Below the pieces are notes generated by a model that made no database searches, had not been told where the DNA came from, and saw nothing but the letters and a program-made list of their open reading frames with translations. From JACCXG01 sp963836735 (GTDB taxonomy: Bacteria; Acidobacteriota; Vicinamibacteria; Vicinamibacterales; 2-12-FULL-66-21), in the NCBI GenBank assembly GCA_963836735.1, contig CAWIKP010000009.1, positions 51,167-115,166 on the forward strand: a stretch of DNA of 64,000 bases, read 5' to 3'. Below, piece by piece: positions 17,722-26,540 of this stretch. Both the position numbers and the translations under genes were made by a program. Every line of letters starts with the position of its first letter. Position 1 is the stretch's first letter.

Positions 17722-19384
17722 TCGTCCGCGCTCTCGTTCGAAATACCTGCTGACGGCGGCCATCGTGGCCGCCGTCGTCTTTTTTGCCGTAGCGCCGCCG
17801 GGGCCGGCGCGGACGCCGATGTCCGGTCCACCGGATCCGCGAGTACTCCGCGGCGCCTATCACATTCACACCACACGTTCCGATGGCGCGCTCGACCGTG
17901 ACGGCGTTGCGCGGGCCGCGTCGCGCGCGGGATTGAAGTTCGCAATCTTCACCGATCACGGCGACGGCACGCACGCCCCGGCCGCGCCGGAGTACCTCCA
18001 CGGCGTGCTCTGCGTCGACGCCGTCGAAGTCAGCACGAATGACGGCCACTACGTCGCCATCGGAATTGGTCAGGCGCCCTATCCACTGGGCGGTGACGGC
18101 GACGCTGTTGCCGAGGACGTTGCCCGCATGGGCGGGTTTGGTATCGCCGCGCACCCGTTCTCGCCGCGGCGCGAGCTCGCGTGGACCGATTGGGCCGCGC
18201 CGCTGGACGGAATCGAGTGGATGAACGCGGACAGCGAGTGGCGAGACGAGAAACGGTTCGCGCTCGGGCGCGCGCTGTTCGGTTATTTGATTCGACCTGC
18301 AGCTGCGCTCGCATCGCTCCTCGATCGGCCGGTGTCGACGCTTGCGAAATGGGACGAGCTCGCCGCCACGAGACGGCTCATCGCGCTCGCCGCTCATGAT
18401 GCTCACGGAGGATTGGGTCGAGAGAACGGCGGAACTTCGGGCCGTTGGCTGCACGTGCCTTCGTACGAAGCGACCTTCCGAAGTTTTTCGCTCCGGGTGA
18501 AGCTCGCTTCGGAGCCAGCCGGCGACGCCATGCAGGATGCGGCGCTCCTCCTGTCCGCGATTCGCGACGGAGCGGTCTTTACCGTCGTGGATGCGGTTGC
18601 GGCGCCCGCCTCGCTCGACTTCCATGGCTCGGTTGGGGACGTCACGATCCCGATGGGTGCGACGGTTCCGTCGACTGCCGGCAAGGTGAGGTTCTCCGTG
18701 CGTGCCGACGTGCCCGCGAATGCATCGACCTTGTTGTTGCGGAATGGGGAAGTGGTCGCCTGGCGCACCGGCGGAGCGCTCGACCACGAAGCCGGCGAGC
18801 CCGGAAGCTACAGGGTGGAAGTGATGGTGCCGCAGGCGTCCGGGATGCCCCAGATGCCCTGGCTGCTGAGCAACCCTATCTTCTGGTTCCGCCCCGTCTC
18901 AGGTCAGTCGCCTTCTGCAGGCCCATCGGTCTCTTCACCGCCGCTTCCAGTTGGAGACTGGCGCACCGAGTTCAGCCGCGGCTCCCGCGCAAACGTCGCC
19001 TCCGAGAGCCCGGCGGTCAATTTCACCTACCAGCTTGCGAGCGGCGACCCCGCCAGCCAGTTTGCCGCTCTGGTCCACGACCTGCGCGACCAGCCGGAAT
19101 TCTCGGCTATCGCGCTCAGGGCGAGCGCTTCGCAGCCCACGCGCGTATCAGCGCAGCTCCGGTTCGCGCAGGACGGACAGCGCCGGTGGAGACGCTCGTT
19201 CTACGTTGATCGAACCGAAAGGGAAGTCCGGATTCCGATTGCACGGCTCCGGCCGGCAGATGGACCGGGCCAGCAACCGCCGAGCACGCGGGCCACGTCG
19301 CTGCTGTTCGTGATCGATCTCACCAACGCCGCGCCGGGCGCCCGAGGCGGGGTCGTCGTGAGCGATGTACGGCTGGAGAAATAG
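17708..19384 (+). CDS. PHP-domain metal-dependent hydrolase-like protein
   Basis: A 558-aa protein with an N-terminal hydrophobic helix (residues 13-32) acting as membrane anchor or signal. The next 250 residues form a PHP domain: YHIHTTRSDG with H52 and H54, FTDHGDGTH near residue 82, IAAHPFSPRRELAW near 140, and AHDAHGG near 225, all potential metal ligands. The C-terminal 250 residues are beta-rich and have no recognised domain. PHP proteins include phosphoesterases and phosphatases; the substrate here is unknown. The start overlaps the end of metK by 14 bp, which suggests co-transcription. Export is inferred from the N-terminus. The next gene, lptG, is convergent 12 bp away. Confidence 0.8.
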   Translation: MPVSDRPRSRSKYLLTAAIVAAVVFFAVAPPGPARTPMSGPPDPRVLRGAYHIHTTRSDGALDRDGVARAASRAGLKFAIFTDHGDGTHAPAAPEYLHGVLCVDAVEVSTNDGHYVAIGIGQAPYPLGGDGDAVAEDVARMGGFGIAAHPFSPRRELAWTDWAAPLDGIEWMNADSEWRDEKRFALGRALFGYLIRPAAALASLLDRPVSTLAKWDELAATRRLIALAAHDAHGGLGRENGGTSGRWLHVPSYEATFRSFSLRVKLASEPAGDAMQDAALLLSAIRDGAVFTVVDAVAAPASLDFHGSVGDVTIPMGATVPSTAGKVRFSVRADVPANASTLLLRNGEVVAWRTGGALDHEAGEPGSYRVEVMVPQASGMPQMPWLLSNPIFWFRPVSGQSPSAGPSVSSPPLPVGDWRTEFSRGSRANVASESPAVNFTYQLASGDPASQFAALVHDLRDQPEFSAIALRASASQPTRVSAQLRFAQDGQRRWRRSFYVDRTEREVRIPIARLRPADGPGQQPPSTRATSLLFVIDLTNAAPGARGGVVVSDVRLEK

Positions 19385-19396
19385 GGAAGCGCTCGG

Positions 19397-20506
19397 TCAC
19401 GTCTTCACCGTCAGGAACAGGAAGCCCGAAGCGCCAAGGACGATGATGTTGGGGGACCAGGCGGCGAGCCATGGAGTGAGAAGCCCGCTCTTGCCGAGGG
19501 CGACGAACAAGCTGGTGACGATCCAGTAGGACAGCGCGAGGATAATCCCGAGTCCCACCGCGTAGAGCGCCCCGCGCCGGCCGGTGCCCACGCCGAACGG
19601 GATCGCGAGAAGCGTCATCACCAAGGTCACGAACGGGAACGCCAGCTTGTGCTGCAGCTCCACGGCGAGATGCGCGACGTTGAGGCCGCTGGCGGAGAGC
19701 TCGTTCACGTGGCGGCGAAGCTCGACGACGGTCATCATTTCGGCGACCGGGTGCTCGGTCTCGAAATAGTTCGGTGGCTCGAGGTTGAGCGGCCGTTCCG
19801 CGAATGTCATCCAGCGTGGCTTGCCGGCCGAGAAGTCAGCCGTACGCACCTGATGGCCGATCCACCCGCGGTTGTAGATGGCGCGCTCGGCCGTCGTCTC
19901 GGTGCGCAGGCTCCAGCCTTCGGGCGACGGCTGATAAATCCTGAGGGCCGCCAGCTCCTGACGCTCCGGGTTGAAGTACGAGTAGTGATAGATCGCCCCG
20001 TCCCGACCCAGCACCCACTGGCGGTTCGACATGTCGAAGAGGCGTGCCGGGCGACCCCTGATCTTGGCGTCGATGACCTCGGCCTTGCGGTTCGACTGCG
20101 CCAGCACCTTCTGCTCGAGGCTGAAGATCGCGACGCTGAAGGCCAGGGACAACACGATCACCGAGAGCGAGGCCCGATAGAGGCTGATGCCACAGGCCTT
20201 CATTACCGTGAGCTCGCTGTTGCGGGACAGGAGGCCGAAGGTCACCAGCACGCTCAGCAGCGCCGAGATCGGAATCACGTAGTAGACGAACTGCGGCGTG
20301 AGGTACAGCAGCAGACGGCCCACCTCCGACAGGGTTGCCTGCCCCTTGAACATCTTGTCCGACCGGTCGAGGAATGTGGAGATGTGGAAAAGGCCGAGCA
20401 GCGCCAGGAAGGACAGCCCTGCGATCCGGATGTAAATCCTGCTGATGTAGCGATCCAGCAGTCCCGGGGTCGGCAGACGAAGGCGCGGAATCCGGATGAC
20501 GAGCAC
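19397..20506 (-). CDS. lptG: LPS export permease LptG (C-terminal half of LptF-LptG)
   Basis: YjgP/YjgQ family permease that, with LptF and LptB, extracts LPS from the inner membrane. It has the usual layout: helices near residues 30-50 (IAGLSFLALLGLFHISTF), 66-90 (LLLYLTPQFVYYVIPISALL) and 100-125. A periplasmic beta domain (about 140-265) and three more helices follow, including FPFVTLVMTLLAIPFGVGTG. Length is 369 aa, near the usual 355-370. It can be read from a GTG at 20506. However, removing one base in the GGCCGGCGG stretch near 20530 fuses it in frame to lptF through a Gly/Ser/Pro linker, so it may be the second half of a 783-aa protein. Confidence 0.9.
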   Translation of the reverse strand: MLVIRIPRLRLPTPGLLDRYISRIYIRIAGLSFLALLGLFHISTFLDRSDKMFKGQATLSEVGRLLLYLTPQFVYYVIPISALLSVLVTFGLLSRNSELTVMKACGISLYRASLSVIVLSLAFSVAIFSLEQKVLAQSNRKAEVIDAKIRGRPARLFDMSNRQWVLGRDGAIYHYSYFNPERQELAALRIYQPSPEGWSLRTETTAERAIYNRGWIGHQVRTADFSAGKPRWMTFAERPLNLEPPNYFETEHPVAEMMTVVELRRHVNELSASGLNVAHLAVELQHKLAFPFVTLVMTLLAIPFGVGTGRRGALYAVGLGIILALSYWIVTSLFVALGKSGLLTPWLAAWSPNIIVLGASGFLFLTVKT

Positions 20507-21749
20507 AGGCGGATGTGAACCGCCGGCCGCTCGACGCCGGCTTGCTGCCGGCGGCCGCGCCGGAGGTGGCGGGCTGGGCCTGACGCCCGACCCGCTCCAT
20601 GAGCCGCGCGGCGAGCGCGGAGATCTTGAAGGGGAGCCGCCCCTCGATGAATCGTGCCCGCCAGATCAGCGCGGCGATGCCGAAGGCGCCCAGGAGGATG
20701 TTCGGCACCCACCGCGACAGGTACATGTTCAGGTAATGCCCCTTGGTCAGCGACTCCGACAGGAACATCACGATGTAGTAGGCGAAGATGATCAGGGTTC
20801 CCACCACGAACGCAGCGAGCTTGCCCTCCCGGGCAACGGTCAGGCCGAGCGCCAGGCCGATGATGCCGAAGACCAGGCACGCGACCGGGAACGAGAACTT
20901 CTGCTGAATCGCGATGATCTCGGGATGCGGTGAGAGCCCGTCCTTCGCCTTCTGCAGCGCATCGTGCTTCAGGTCCGCCATCGATTTCTCGTTGATGCCC
21001 GGCTGCAGGTTGATTTTGGGGAACACCGAATTGGGGTCGAGCCCGAGGACCAGGGCGGAGGGGAAGCGAGTGGTGTCGGTCTCCCCCGGCTTCGCCGTGC
21101 GATAGCTGGTCCCGTCCACCAGGACCAGATCGACGCTGCGCTTTTCGCGGTCGACTACCAGCCGTCCCTTGGCGGCGAAGTACATCGTCGTCTGGTCGCC
21201 CTGGTCGGTATTGGCGACCATCAGTTTCTTCCAGCCCGGCTCGCCGGGATCCGGCTCCTCCTTCGCGTACAGCACCCAGCCCGGAAAATCCTGGTAGAAG
21301 ACCCGGGGCTGGATCTCCGATTCGACCCGCTGCGAGACGACGCTGAAGGTGATTTCGCGGAAGGTCTGGTTGGCGTTCGGGATGGCGACGATCATGATGT
21401 AGCCGGTCGCAAGCGCCGCCAGCACCGCCAGGAGACCGATCGGCCGAAGCAGCCGGTATGGGCTCACGCCACAGGCCAGCAGCGCCACCGACTCCCGATC
21501 CCCGGACATCCGCCCGAGGCCAATCAGGATCCCCACCAGGACCGCCATCGGAATCGTGAGCCCGAGCGCCTGCGGCAGGAGCGTCCACAGGATCCGGACG
21601 GCGGTGCCCCAGGTCACCCCCTTGGCGAGCAGGTTCTCCAGGTAGTCCATCACCGGCGGCAGCACCAGGAGGAACGTGAAGATCAGCAGCGCCAGGAAGA
21701 ACGGCGGCAGGATTTCCTTGAACACGTAGCGGTCGAGGGTCGAGCGCAT
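20507..21749 (-). CDS. lptF: LPS export permease LptF (N-terminal half of LptF-LptG)
   Basis: YjgP/YjgQ permease beginning MRSTLDRYVFKEILPPFF with helices at about 10-32, 50-80 and 95-125. A periplasmic domain (about 130-270) and three C-terminal helices follow (FPVACLVFGIIGLALGLTVA, AAFVVGTLIIFAYYIVMF, WVPNILLGAFGIAALI). The conserved part ends near residue 375. As written, the frame has no stop there and would run on through lptG in the wrong frame to 19836. Either the stop is missing, or the sequence has one extra base and lptF and lptG are one reading frame; the second explanation is simpler. I end the feature at the lptG start. Confidence 0.87.
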
Positions 21750-21772
21750 CGGGACTCTCGAAGGGTATCACT

Positions 21773-21936
21773 CGTTCGCGGGTTCGGGGTTCGCGGGTTC
21801 GGGGGTCGCGGTTCGGGGGCGGGCCGGCGCGCAGCGTTTTCGATCGCTGCCAACGCCGAAGACCGGGGACCCGAGATGATGCCCTGGAGCCACCGAATTT
21901 CGAACCCCCGAACCGCGAGCCCGCGAACCCCGGCGA
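21773..21936. repeat. GGGTTCGCGGG-type inverted repeat element
   Basis: Upstream of lptF, the left arm (21773-21822) consists of GGGTTCGCGG/GGGTTCGGG units. The right arm (21893-21936) holds their reverse complements (CCCGCGAACCCC, CCCCCGAACCGCG). The spacer of about 70 bp has no gene. It has the same design as the other tandem-unit palindromes, with a different unit. Copies of the unit also appear at 22031-22060 and 31966-31999. Confidence 0.7.
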
Positions 21937-22116
21937 GTTAGGTCGAACGCCGCGGAAACCATCCGCGAACCTTCCACAGGGGTCTTTTGCGGGCGATTTC
22001 CGGTGGGTCTGATAATGAGTGTTATGTTAACTAACTAACCGGGATCGCGGGTTCGCGGGCTGGGTTCGTCGAGTGCCGACGCCTGGTGTTCGGGTCCAGT
22101 TCTGCGCTTCTTGGCG
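21937..22116. other. Intergenic region with AT-rich island
   Basis: No gene is visible. It contains an unusually AT-rich 30-bp stretch (about 22008-22037, with TGTTATGTTAAC) in an otherwise GC-rich setting. That stretch could house a promoter for the - strand lptF transcript. A further run of GGGTTCGCGGG-type repeat lies at 22031-22060. Confidence 0.35.
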
Positions 22117-22830
22117 ATCGCGTAGCTGACTTGCTGACTTGCCGGTCGCTGAGAGCCGGTTGTCGGCTCGTGGAGCGAACCGCGAACGTTATGAGTTCTG
22201 CGCCTCGTGCTTTGGAGAGATCAATCCGAGCCTCAGGTCGCTGTGGCTGCCTGACTGACGGGTCTTCGATGGCTGACTTGCGGCGACTGGGTGCCGGTTG
22301 TCGGCTCGTGAGCGAACCGCAAACCGAACCCGCGAGCCCTAGCTCTTCGCGGCGCGCAGCTCTTTGATGATGGCCTCGAGCGCCTCGATGACCTCGTCGC
22401 GATCGACTCGGGACTTGGCGAACCGTAATTGCAGCTTGAAGGCGCCTTCGCGGGCGTTTTTTCGACCAGGAGCGACCATTTCTACGGGTCTCCCTGTCTA
22501 ACCACCTGTAAAAGCAGCGGCTTAGAGTGAATGTCGGCCAGCCGACAAAGATTTTTTGACGTCTTCCGGGATTCCGTTGAGGAAAAGCGACTCCGTGATC
22601 GCGGTCCGCGACTTCCCCAGCCGCCGCCACGGCTCGTGAACGAACCGCGAACTGCGAACCCGCGGTCCTATAAGTTCTACGCCTCGTGCTTTGGAGAGAT
22701 CAATCCGAGCCTCCAGGTCGCTGTCGCTGCCCCTAGCGGGCCTTCGATGGCTGACTTGCGGCAACTGCGTGCCGGTTGTCGCTCGTGAGCGAGCCGCGAA
22801 GCCGCAAGCCCGCGAGCCCGGAACCGCGGC
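22117..22830. repeat. Tandem partial duplication next to parB
   Basis: About 480 bp is present twice in tandem. The segment from 22195 (GCCTCGTGCTTTGGAGAGAT at 22205) reappears from about 22672 (same 20-mer at 22682), followed in both by GATGGCTGACTTGCGGC and GCCGGTTGTCG. Each copy then runs into parB 3' sequence: a truncated copy from 22337 and the true gene end from 22833. A third, weaker copy of the spacer part starts at 22117. The copies differ by scattered substitutions and small indels, so the event is not brand new. Confidence 0.8.
22337..22632 (-). pseudogene. Truncated duplicate of the parB 3' end
   Basis: The segment matches the parB end (CTCTTTGATGATGGCCTCGA and onward) and still encodes RRLGKSRTAITESLFLNGIP. 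It lacks about 90 bp corresponding to the ParB linker, the join lying near 22440 between short AAGGC/CGCCTTCG repeats. It has lost the N-terminal half and is out of frame. It is a dead copy made by tandem duplication and can serve as a recombination partner for the adjacent intact gene. Confidence 0.8.
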
Positions 22831-22832
22831 CC

Positions 22833-23657
22833 CTAGTTCTTCGCGGCCCGTAGCTCTTTGATGATGGCCTCGAGCGCCTCGATGACCTCGTCGCGATCGA
22901 CTCGGGATTTGGCGAACCGCAATTGCAGCTTGAAGGCCTTGGTGGGGGCCTTGTAGCTGAATGTGTAGGCTTTCGGGCGGCCTGGTTTCGGCTTGGCGGT
23001 TTCTTTGCGGACGTTTTCGCGGGTAATGCCGCCTTCGCGGGCGATTTTTTCGACCAGGGCGACCATTTTCTGCGGGTCTCCCTGTCTAACTACCTGTAAA
23101 AGCAGCGACTTAGAGTGAATGTCGGCCAGCCGACAAAGATTTTTGACGTCTTCCGGGATTCCGTTGAGGGAAAGCGACTCCGTGACCGCGGTCCGCGACT
23201 TCCCCAACCGCCGCGCCATGTCCTCGTGGGTGTAACTGCACCTGGACGCGAGCGACGCGAGCGCTTCTGCTTCTTCGAAGGGCGTCAGGTCCTTGCGCTG
23301 GATATTCTCGATGAGCGCAATCTCGATGACCTCGTTGTCGTCCGATTCGCGGATGACGATCGGCACTTCCCGCAGCCCGACCTGCACGGCGGCCTGATAG
23401 CGGCGCTCGCCGGCGATGATCTGGAATCGCGCGCCGCGCTGCCGGACGATGAGCGGCTCGATGATGCCTTTTTCGACAATCGAGGCCATCAGTTCGGAGA
23501 GGTCGCCCATGACCTGGCGGGGCTGGTGCGGGTTGGCGTCAATCTGCTCGATTGGCACCATCCGCCCGATGGGAGTCCCCGCCGAGCTCGTGAGCGCCTC
23601 CACGTAGTGCGAGTCGTGACGCATGCGGACTGTTTCCGGCAAACCTCGCTTAGGCAC
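22833..23657 (-). CDS. parB: Chromosome partitioning protein ParB
   Basis: ParB/Spo0J family DNA-binding CTPase that loads at parS and works with ParA in chromosome segregation. The N-terminal domain shows PIEQIDANPHQPRQ, IAGERRYQAAVQVG (the GERRxxA box) and IENIQRKDLTPFEEA. The central helix-turn-helix is THEDMARRLGKSRTAV. The C-terminal region ends in a short coiled helix (RDEVIEALEAIIKELRAA) for dimerisation. I chose the GTG at 23657 (VPKRGLPETV), which overlaps the parA stop by 8 bp and gives 274 aa, the normal size. Upstream in-frame codons overlap parA and lack homology. No parS-like site was recognised in the window. Confidence 0.93.
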   Translation of the reverse strand: MPKRGLPETVRMRHDSHYVEALTSSAGTPIGRMVPIEQIDANPHQPRQVMGDLSELMASIVEKGIIEPLIVRQRGARFQIIAGERRYQAAVQVGLREVPIVIRESDDNEVIEIALIENIQRKDLTPFEEAEALASLASRCSYTHEDMARRLGKSRTAVTESLSLNGIPEDVKNLCRLADIHSKSLLLQVVRQGDPQKMVALVEKIAREGGITRENVRKETAKPKPGRPKAYTFSYKAPTKAFKLQLRFAKSRVDRDEVIEALEAIIKELRAAKN

Positions 23658-24405
23658 GATCCATGACCTCCTCGCACAGGCGGTAGTACTCCGCCGCCCC
23701 GCTGGATTCCGGCGCGAACGCAAAAATGGATTCCTTGTACGCCGGGCTCTCCTCGAGCCGCACGCTCTTGGTGATGACCGTCTTGAAGACTTTTGCGCCG
23801 AACACCTTGTCAATCTGCGACCGAATGTCCCGCGCCAGCGCCGTGCGCTTGTCGTGCATGGTGATGACCACGCCAAGGATGTGCAGGGTCGGATTGGCGC
23901 GGCTGCGGACCTTCTCGACGGTCTCGAGGAGATCGTCGGTCCCCTCGAGCGCGAAATAGGACGACTGAATCGGAATCAGCAGATGGGTCGCGGCCACCAG
24001 GGCGTTGACCGTGAGCAGCCCCAGCGTCGGCGGGCAATCAATGACGATGTTCGGGTAGTCGGGGCGGATCGGCTCGAGACGATCCTTCAACCGGTAGTGA
24101 GCGTCGAGTTCCCCCACCAGTTTGGATTCGAGCTTCGCCAGCGCGATCCGCGACGGCGCGATGAACAGATTGGGCTGCGTCGACGGCAGGATGATGTCGG
24201 CAAACCCGCAGGTCGGTTCCACGATCGCGTCGTAGACGCTGCGGGTGATCGCCGGGACGTCGAGATACGACATCGAGCTGTTCGCCTGGGGATCGAGATC
24301 GACGAGCAGCGTCGGCTTGCCGCGCAGCGACAGCGCGGCCGCCAGGTTGATGGCCGTCGTGGTCTTCCCGACGCCCCCTTTTTGATTGGCGATGGCAACA
24401 ATCAT
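23650..24405 (-). CDS. parA: Chromosome partitioning ATPase ParA
   Basis: A 251-aa Soj/ParA-type ATPase. It starts MIVAIANQKGGVGKTTTAIN with the deviant Walker A motif, then LLVDLDPQANSS (A' motif) and YPNIVIDCPPTLGLLTVNAL (Walker B region). There is no N-terminal helix-turn-helix, as in chromosomal Soj-type proteins. It forms a dynamic gradient on the nucleoid that moves ParB-parS complexes. The start at 24405 lies just downstream of a TTGGCAAT repeat element, and parB overlaps its end by 8 bp, so the pair forms one operon. Confidence 0.95.
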   Translation of the reverse strand: MIVAIANQKGGVGKTTTAINLAAALSLRGKPTLLVDLDPQANSSMSYLDVPAITRSVYDAIVEPTCGFADIILPSTQPNLFIAPSRIALAKLESKLVGELDAHYRLKDRLEPIRPDYPNIVIDCPPTLGLLTVNALVAATHLLIPIQSSYFALEGTDDLLETVEKVRSRANPTLHILGVVITMHDKRTALARDIRSQIDKVFGAKVFKTVITKSVRLEESPAYKESIFAFAPESSGAAEYYRLCEEVMDRA

Positions 24406-24461
24406 CAGTGCGTGGTGGTGGTTGCTCGCAGGATGCAAGATTGTAAGTTCAAGAGGGGCTG

Positions 24462-24609
24462 ATTGCCAACATTTCCCACATTGGCAATGAGTTACTGGCC
24501 AAAAGATGAGATCGTGGGCTTGAAGCGGCCGGCCGGGAGGTGATCGAGGAGCTCGGCCGTGGCGGGAATTCACGGGAAAATCCTGGCAATTCTGGCAATC
24601 TTGGCAATG
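24462..24609. repeat. TTGGCAAT-type inverted repeat element, no cargo gene
   Basis: The parA-nuclease gap holds ATTGCCAACATTTCCCAC and TTGGCAATG on the left (24462-24489). On the right (24582-24609) are three units related to CTGGCAATC/TTGGCAATG. About 90 bp of unremarkable sequence separates them. The right side ends two bases before the stop codon of the bifunctional nuclease gene. It shares its unit with the four-helix-bundle element and with 7376-7481. Confidence 0.75.
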
Positions 24610-24610
24610 C

Positions 24611-25094
24611 CTACATCTTGTACTTCCCCATCTCGTCGGGATCCAGGCTCTCCAGCCACTTCTGGAGCCGTTCCACGTCGGCCTTGTCGGGGGCGAAGTC
24701 GTTGGTCTTGGCGTTGTCGATGACCCGGTCCTCGACGAAGATCGGCGCCCGCGCGCGGAGCGCCAGCGCAATCGCGTCGCTCGGCCGCGCGTCGACCGCC
24801 AGGGGCTCGCCGTTCACTTCCAGGTGAATCAAGCGCGTAGAAAGTGTTGTCCTTCAGGTCCGACACCACTACCTTCCGAATCTCCGCCTTCAGGTCGTGA
24901 ATCACGTTCCGGAGGAGGTCGTGGGTCATCGGGCGCGGCGTCGTGATGTTCTCAATCTGCAGCGCGATGGCGTTGGCCTCCGATGCGCCGACCCAGATCG
25001 GCAGCACGCGCTGGCCGTCCCGATCGCGCAGGAGGATGATGGGCAGGTTCGTGATGGGATCCACCATCAGCTTGATTGTCATTTCGATTTGCAT
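24611..25094 (-). CDS. Bifunctional nuclease (DUF151) family protein, apparent frameshift
   Basis: DUF151/BFN-type protein. The first frame carries MVDPITNLPIILLRDRDGQR, VLPIWVGASEANAIALQIEN and TPRPMTHDLLRNVIHDL, which are family hallmarks. The second carries IHLEVNGEPLAVDARPSDAI and ALALRARAPIFVEDRVI. Removing one T near 24836 (GCGCTTGATT to GCGCTGATT) gives 160 aa, the typical length. Some relatives have been reported to degrade DNA and RNA; the physiological role is unclear. It sits between parA and miaB on the same strand, 29 bp from miaB. The C-terminal codons abut a repeat element. Confidence 0.87.
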
Positions 25095-25123
25095 GCCCGA
25101 TGTCCCCCAAGACCGCTACAAAG

Positions 25124-26479
25124 CTAGGCACACGCTCCCGCCGTGTCAAGCGAGCCGACGGTCTCGCCTTTCAGGCTGTTCGGGTTCGCGGCCGTGATGC
25201 GAACCGGGACGATGGTGCCAATCCACTCGGCCCGGCCCGCGAAGTTCACCACCGTGTTGCCGCTGGTTCGTCCTGAGAGCTCCCAATCGCGCCGCCGGCT
25301 GCGGGAATCCACCAGGACGTCCTGGATCGACCCCACGGCCTGGACGTGGAGGTCGCCCTGGATTTCCTTCTGCAGACTCTGCAGGGCGACAATCCGCCTC
25401 GTCTTCTCCCCCTCCTCGACATCGTCTTTCAGACGCTTGAGGGCGAGCGTGTTCGGTCGCGGCGAGTACTTGAACGAGAACATGCTGTGATACCGGACTT
25501 CCCTCGTGAGTGACAGGGTGGCGTCGAAGTCCTCAGCTGTCTCCCCCGGGAACCCGACGATCATATCGGTCGAAAGCGCAATGTCCGGGATGGCTTCGCG
25601 CACCCGCGAGACGAGCGCCAGGTAGTCCTCGCGAGTGTGACGCCGCCGCATCGCCGCCAGGATCCGTGAGGAGCCTGACTGAACCGGCAGGTGCAGGTGC
25701 CGGCAGACCTTGGGCAGCCGGCGCATCGCGTCGATCATCCGGCTCGTGACGTGGCGGGGGTGCGGGCTTGCGAACCGGATCCGTTCGAGGCCGTCGATGT
25801 CGCTCAGCCGCTCGAGCAGGCCGGCGAAGTCGCAGTCCATGTCCGGCGCCTGGTAGTGATTCACGATCTGCCCGAGCAGCTGGACTTCCCTGGCGCCGGT
25901 TTCGACCGCGCCGCGCGCGTCCGCGAGGATGTCGGCCACCGGCCGCATCCGCTCATGGCCCCGGGTATACGGGACCACGCAGAAGGCGCAGAACTCGTTG
26001 CAGCCTTCGATGATCGTCACGTAGGCCTTGACCGGATCGCCGCGGCGGGCGATGCCCAGCGGAAACGACACATCGCCGAGCGGGTCGAGATCGACGAGCG
26101 GCGCGTGCCGCTTGGGGGCCTGAACCGCGGAGTCGACGAGCATCGGCAGACGTTTCAGATTCTGCGTACCGATAATCACGTCAACCGCACGCGACCGTTT
26201 CAGAATCTGCGTTCCTTCCTGTTGCGCGACGCAGCCGGCGACCGCGACGATCGGCCGCTCGCCGGTTTCCAGCTCGCGCTGTTGGAATTCGCCGAGACGC
26301 GTGAACAGCTTCTCCTCGGCCTTCTCGCGAACGCTGCACGTGTTGATCAGGACCACGTCCGCCTCGAAGTCGTCGGTGGTCGGTTCGTAGCCGGCCTGAT
26401 CGAGAAGCCCCGCCATCCGTTCGGAGTCGTGAACGTTCATCTGGCAGCCGTAGGTCTCGATGAAGTATTTCCTGGCCAT
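25124..26479 (-). CDS. miaB: tRNA-2-methylthio-N6-dimethylallyladenosine synthase
   Basis: A 451-aa radical-SAM methylthiotransferase that adds the 2-methylthio group to i6A37 of tRNAs. The N-terminal UPF0004 domain begins KYFIETYGCQMNVHDSERM with conserved Cys residues (also CSVREKAEEKL and AVAGCVAQQEG) for the auxiliary 4Fe-4S cluster. The radical-SAM motif is CNEFCAFCVVPYTRG near residue 158. A TRAM RNA-binding domain closes the protein (VQDVLVDSRS-like and TVVNFAGRAEWIGTIVPVRI). The order GCQMNVHDSE fits MiaB rather than RimO. Same strand as recN upstream and nuclease downstream. Confidence 0.94.
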   Translation of the reverse strand: MARKYFIETYGCQMNVHDSERMAGLLDQAGYEPTTDDFEADVVLINTCSVREKAEEKLFTRLGEFQQRELETGERPIVAVAGCVAQQEGTQILKRSRAVDVIIGTQNLKRLPMLVDSAVQAPKRHAPLVDLDPLGDVSFPLGIARRGDPVKAYVTIIEGCNEFCAFCVVPYTRGHERMRPVADILADARGAVETGAREVQLLGQIVNHYQAPDMDCDFAGLLERLSDIDGLERIRFASPHPRHVTSRMIDAMRRLPKVCRHLHLPVQSGSSRILAAMRRRHTREDYLALVSRVREAIPDIALSTDMIVGFPGETAEDFDATLSLTREVRYHSMFSFKYSPRPNTLALKRLKDDVEEGEKTRRIVALQSLQKEIQGDLHVQAVGSIQDVLVDSRSRRRDWELSGRTSGNTVVNFAGRAEWIGTIVPVRITAANPNSLKGETVGSLDTAGACA

Positions 26480-26540
26480 TCGATCTTTCGCTTTCGCGCG
26501 CGGGCGACTTTCGCTTTCGCCTTTCGTGTTTTATTCGCTT

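Noticed and set aside
20275..21771. A 498-codon open frame in another frame of lptF
   Set aside because: No motif. lptF motifs occupy the neighbouring frame on the same strand.
21990..22040. AT-rich stretch near parAB as a replication origin
   Set aside because: It is only about 30 bp long, has no DnaA boxes that I can see, and no dnaA, dnaN or gidA gene is nearby.
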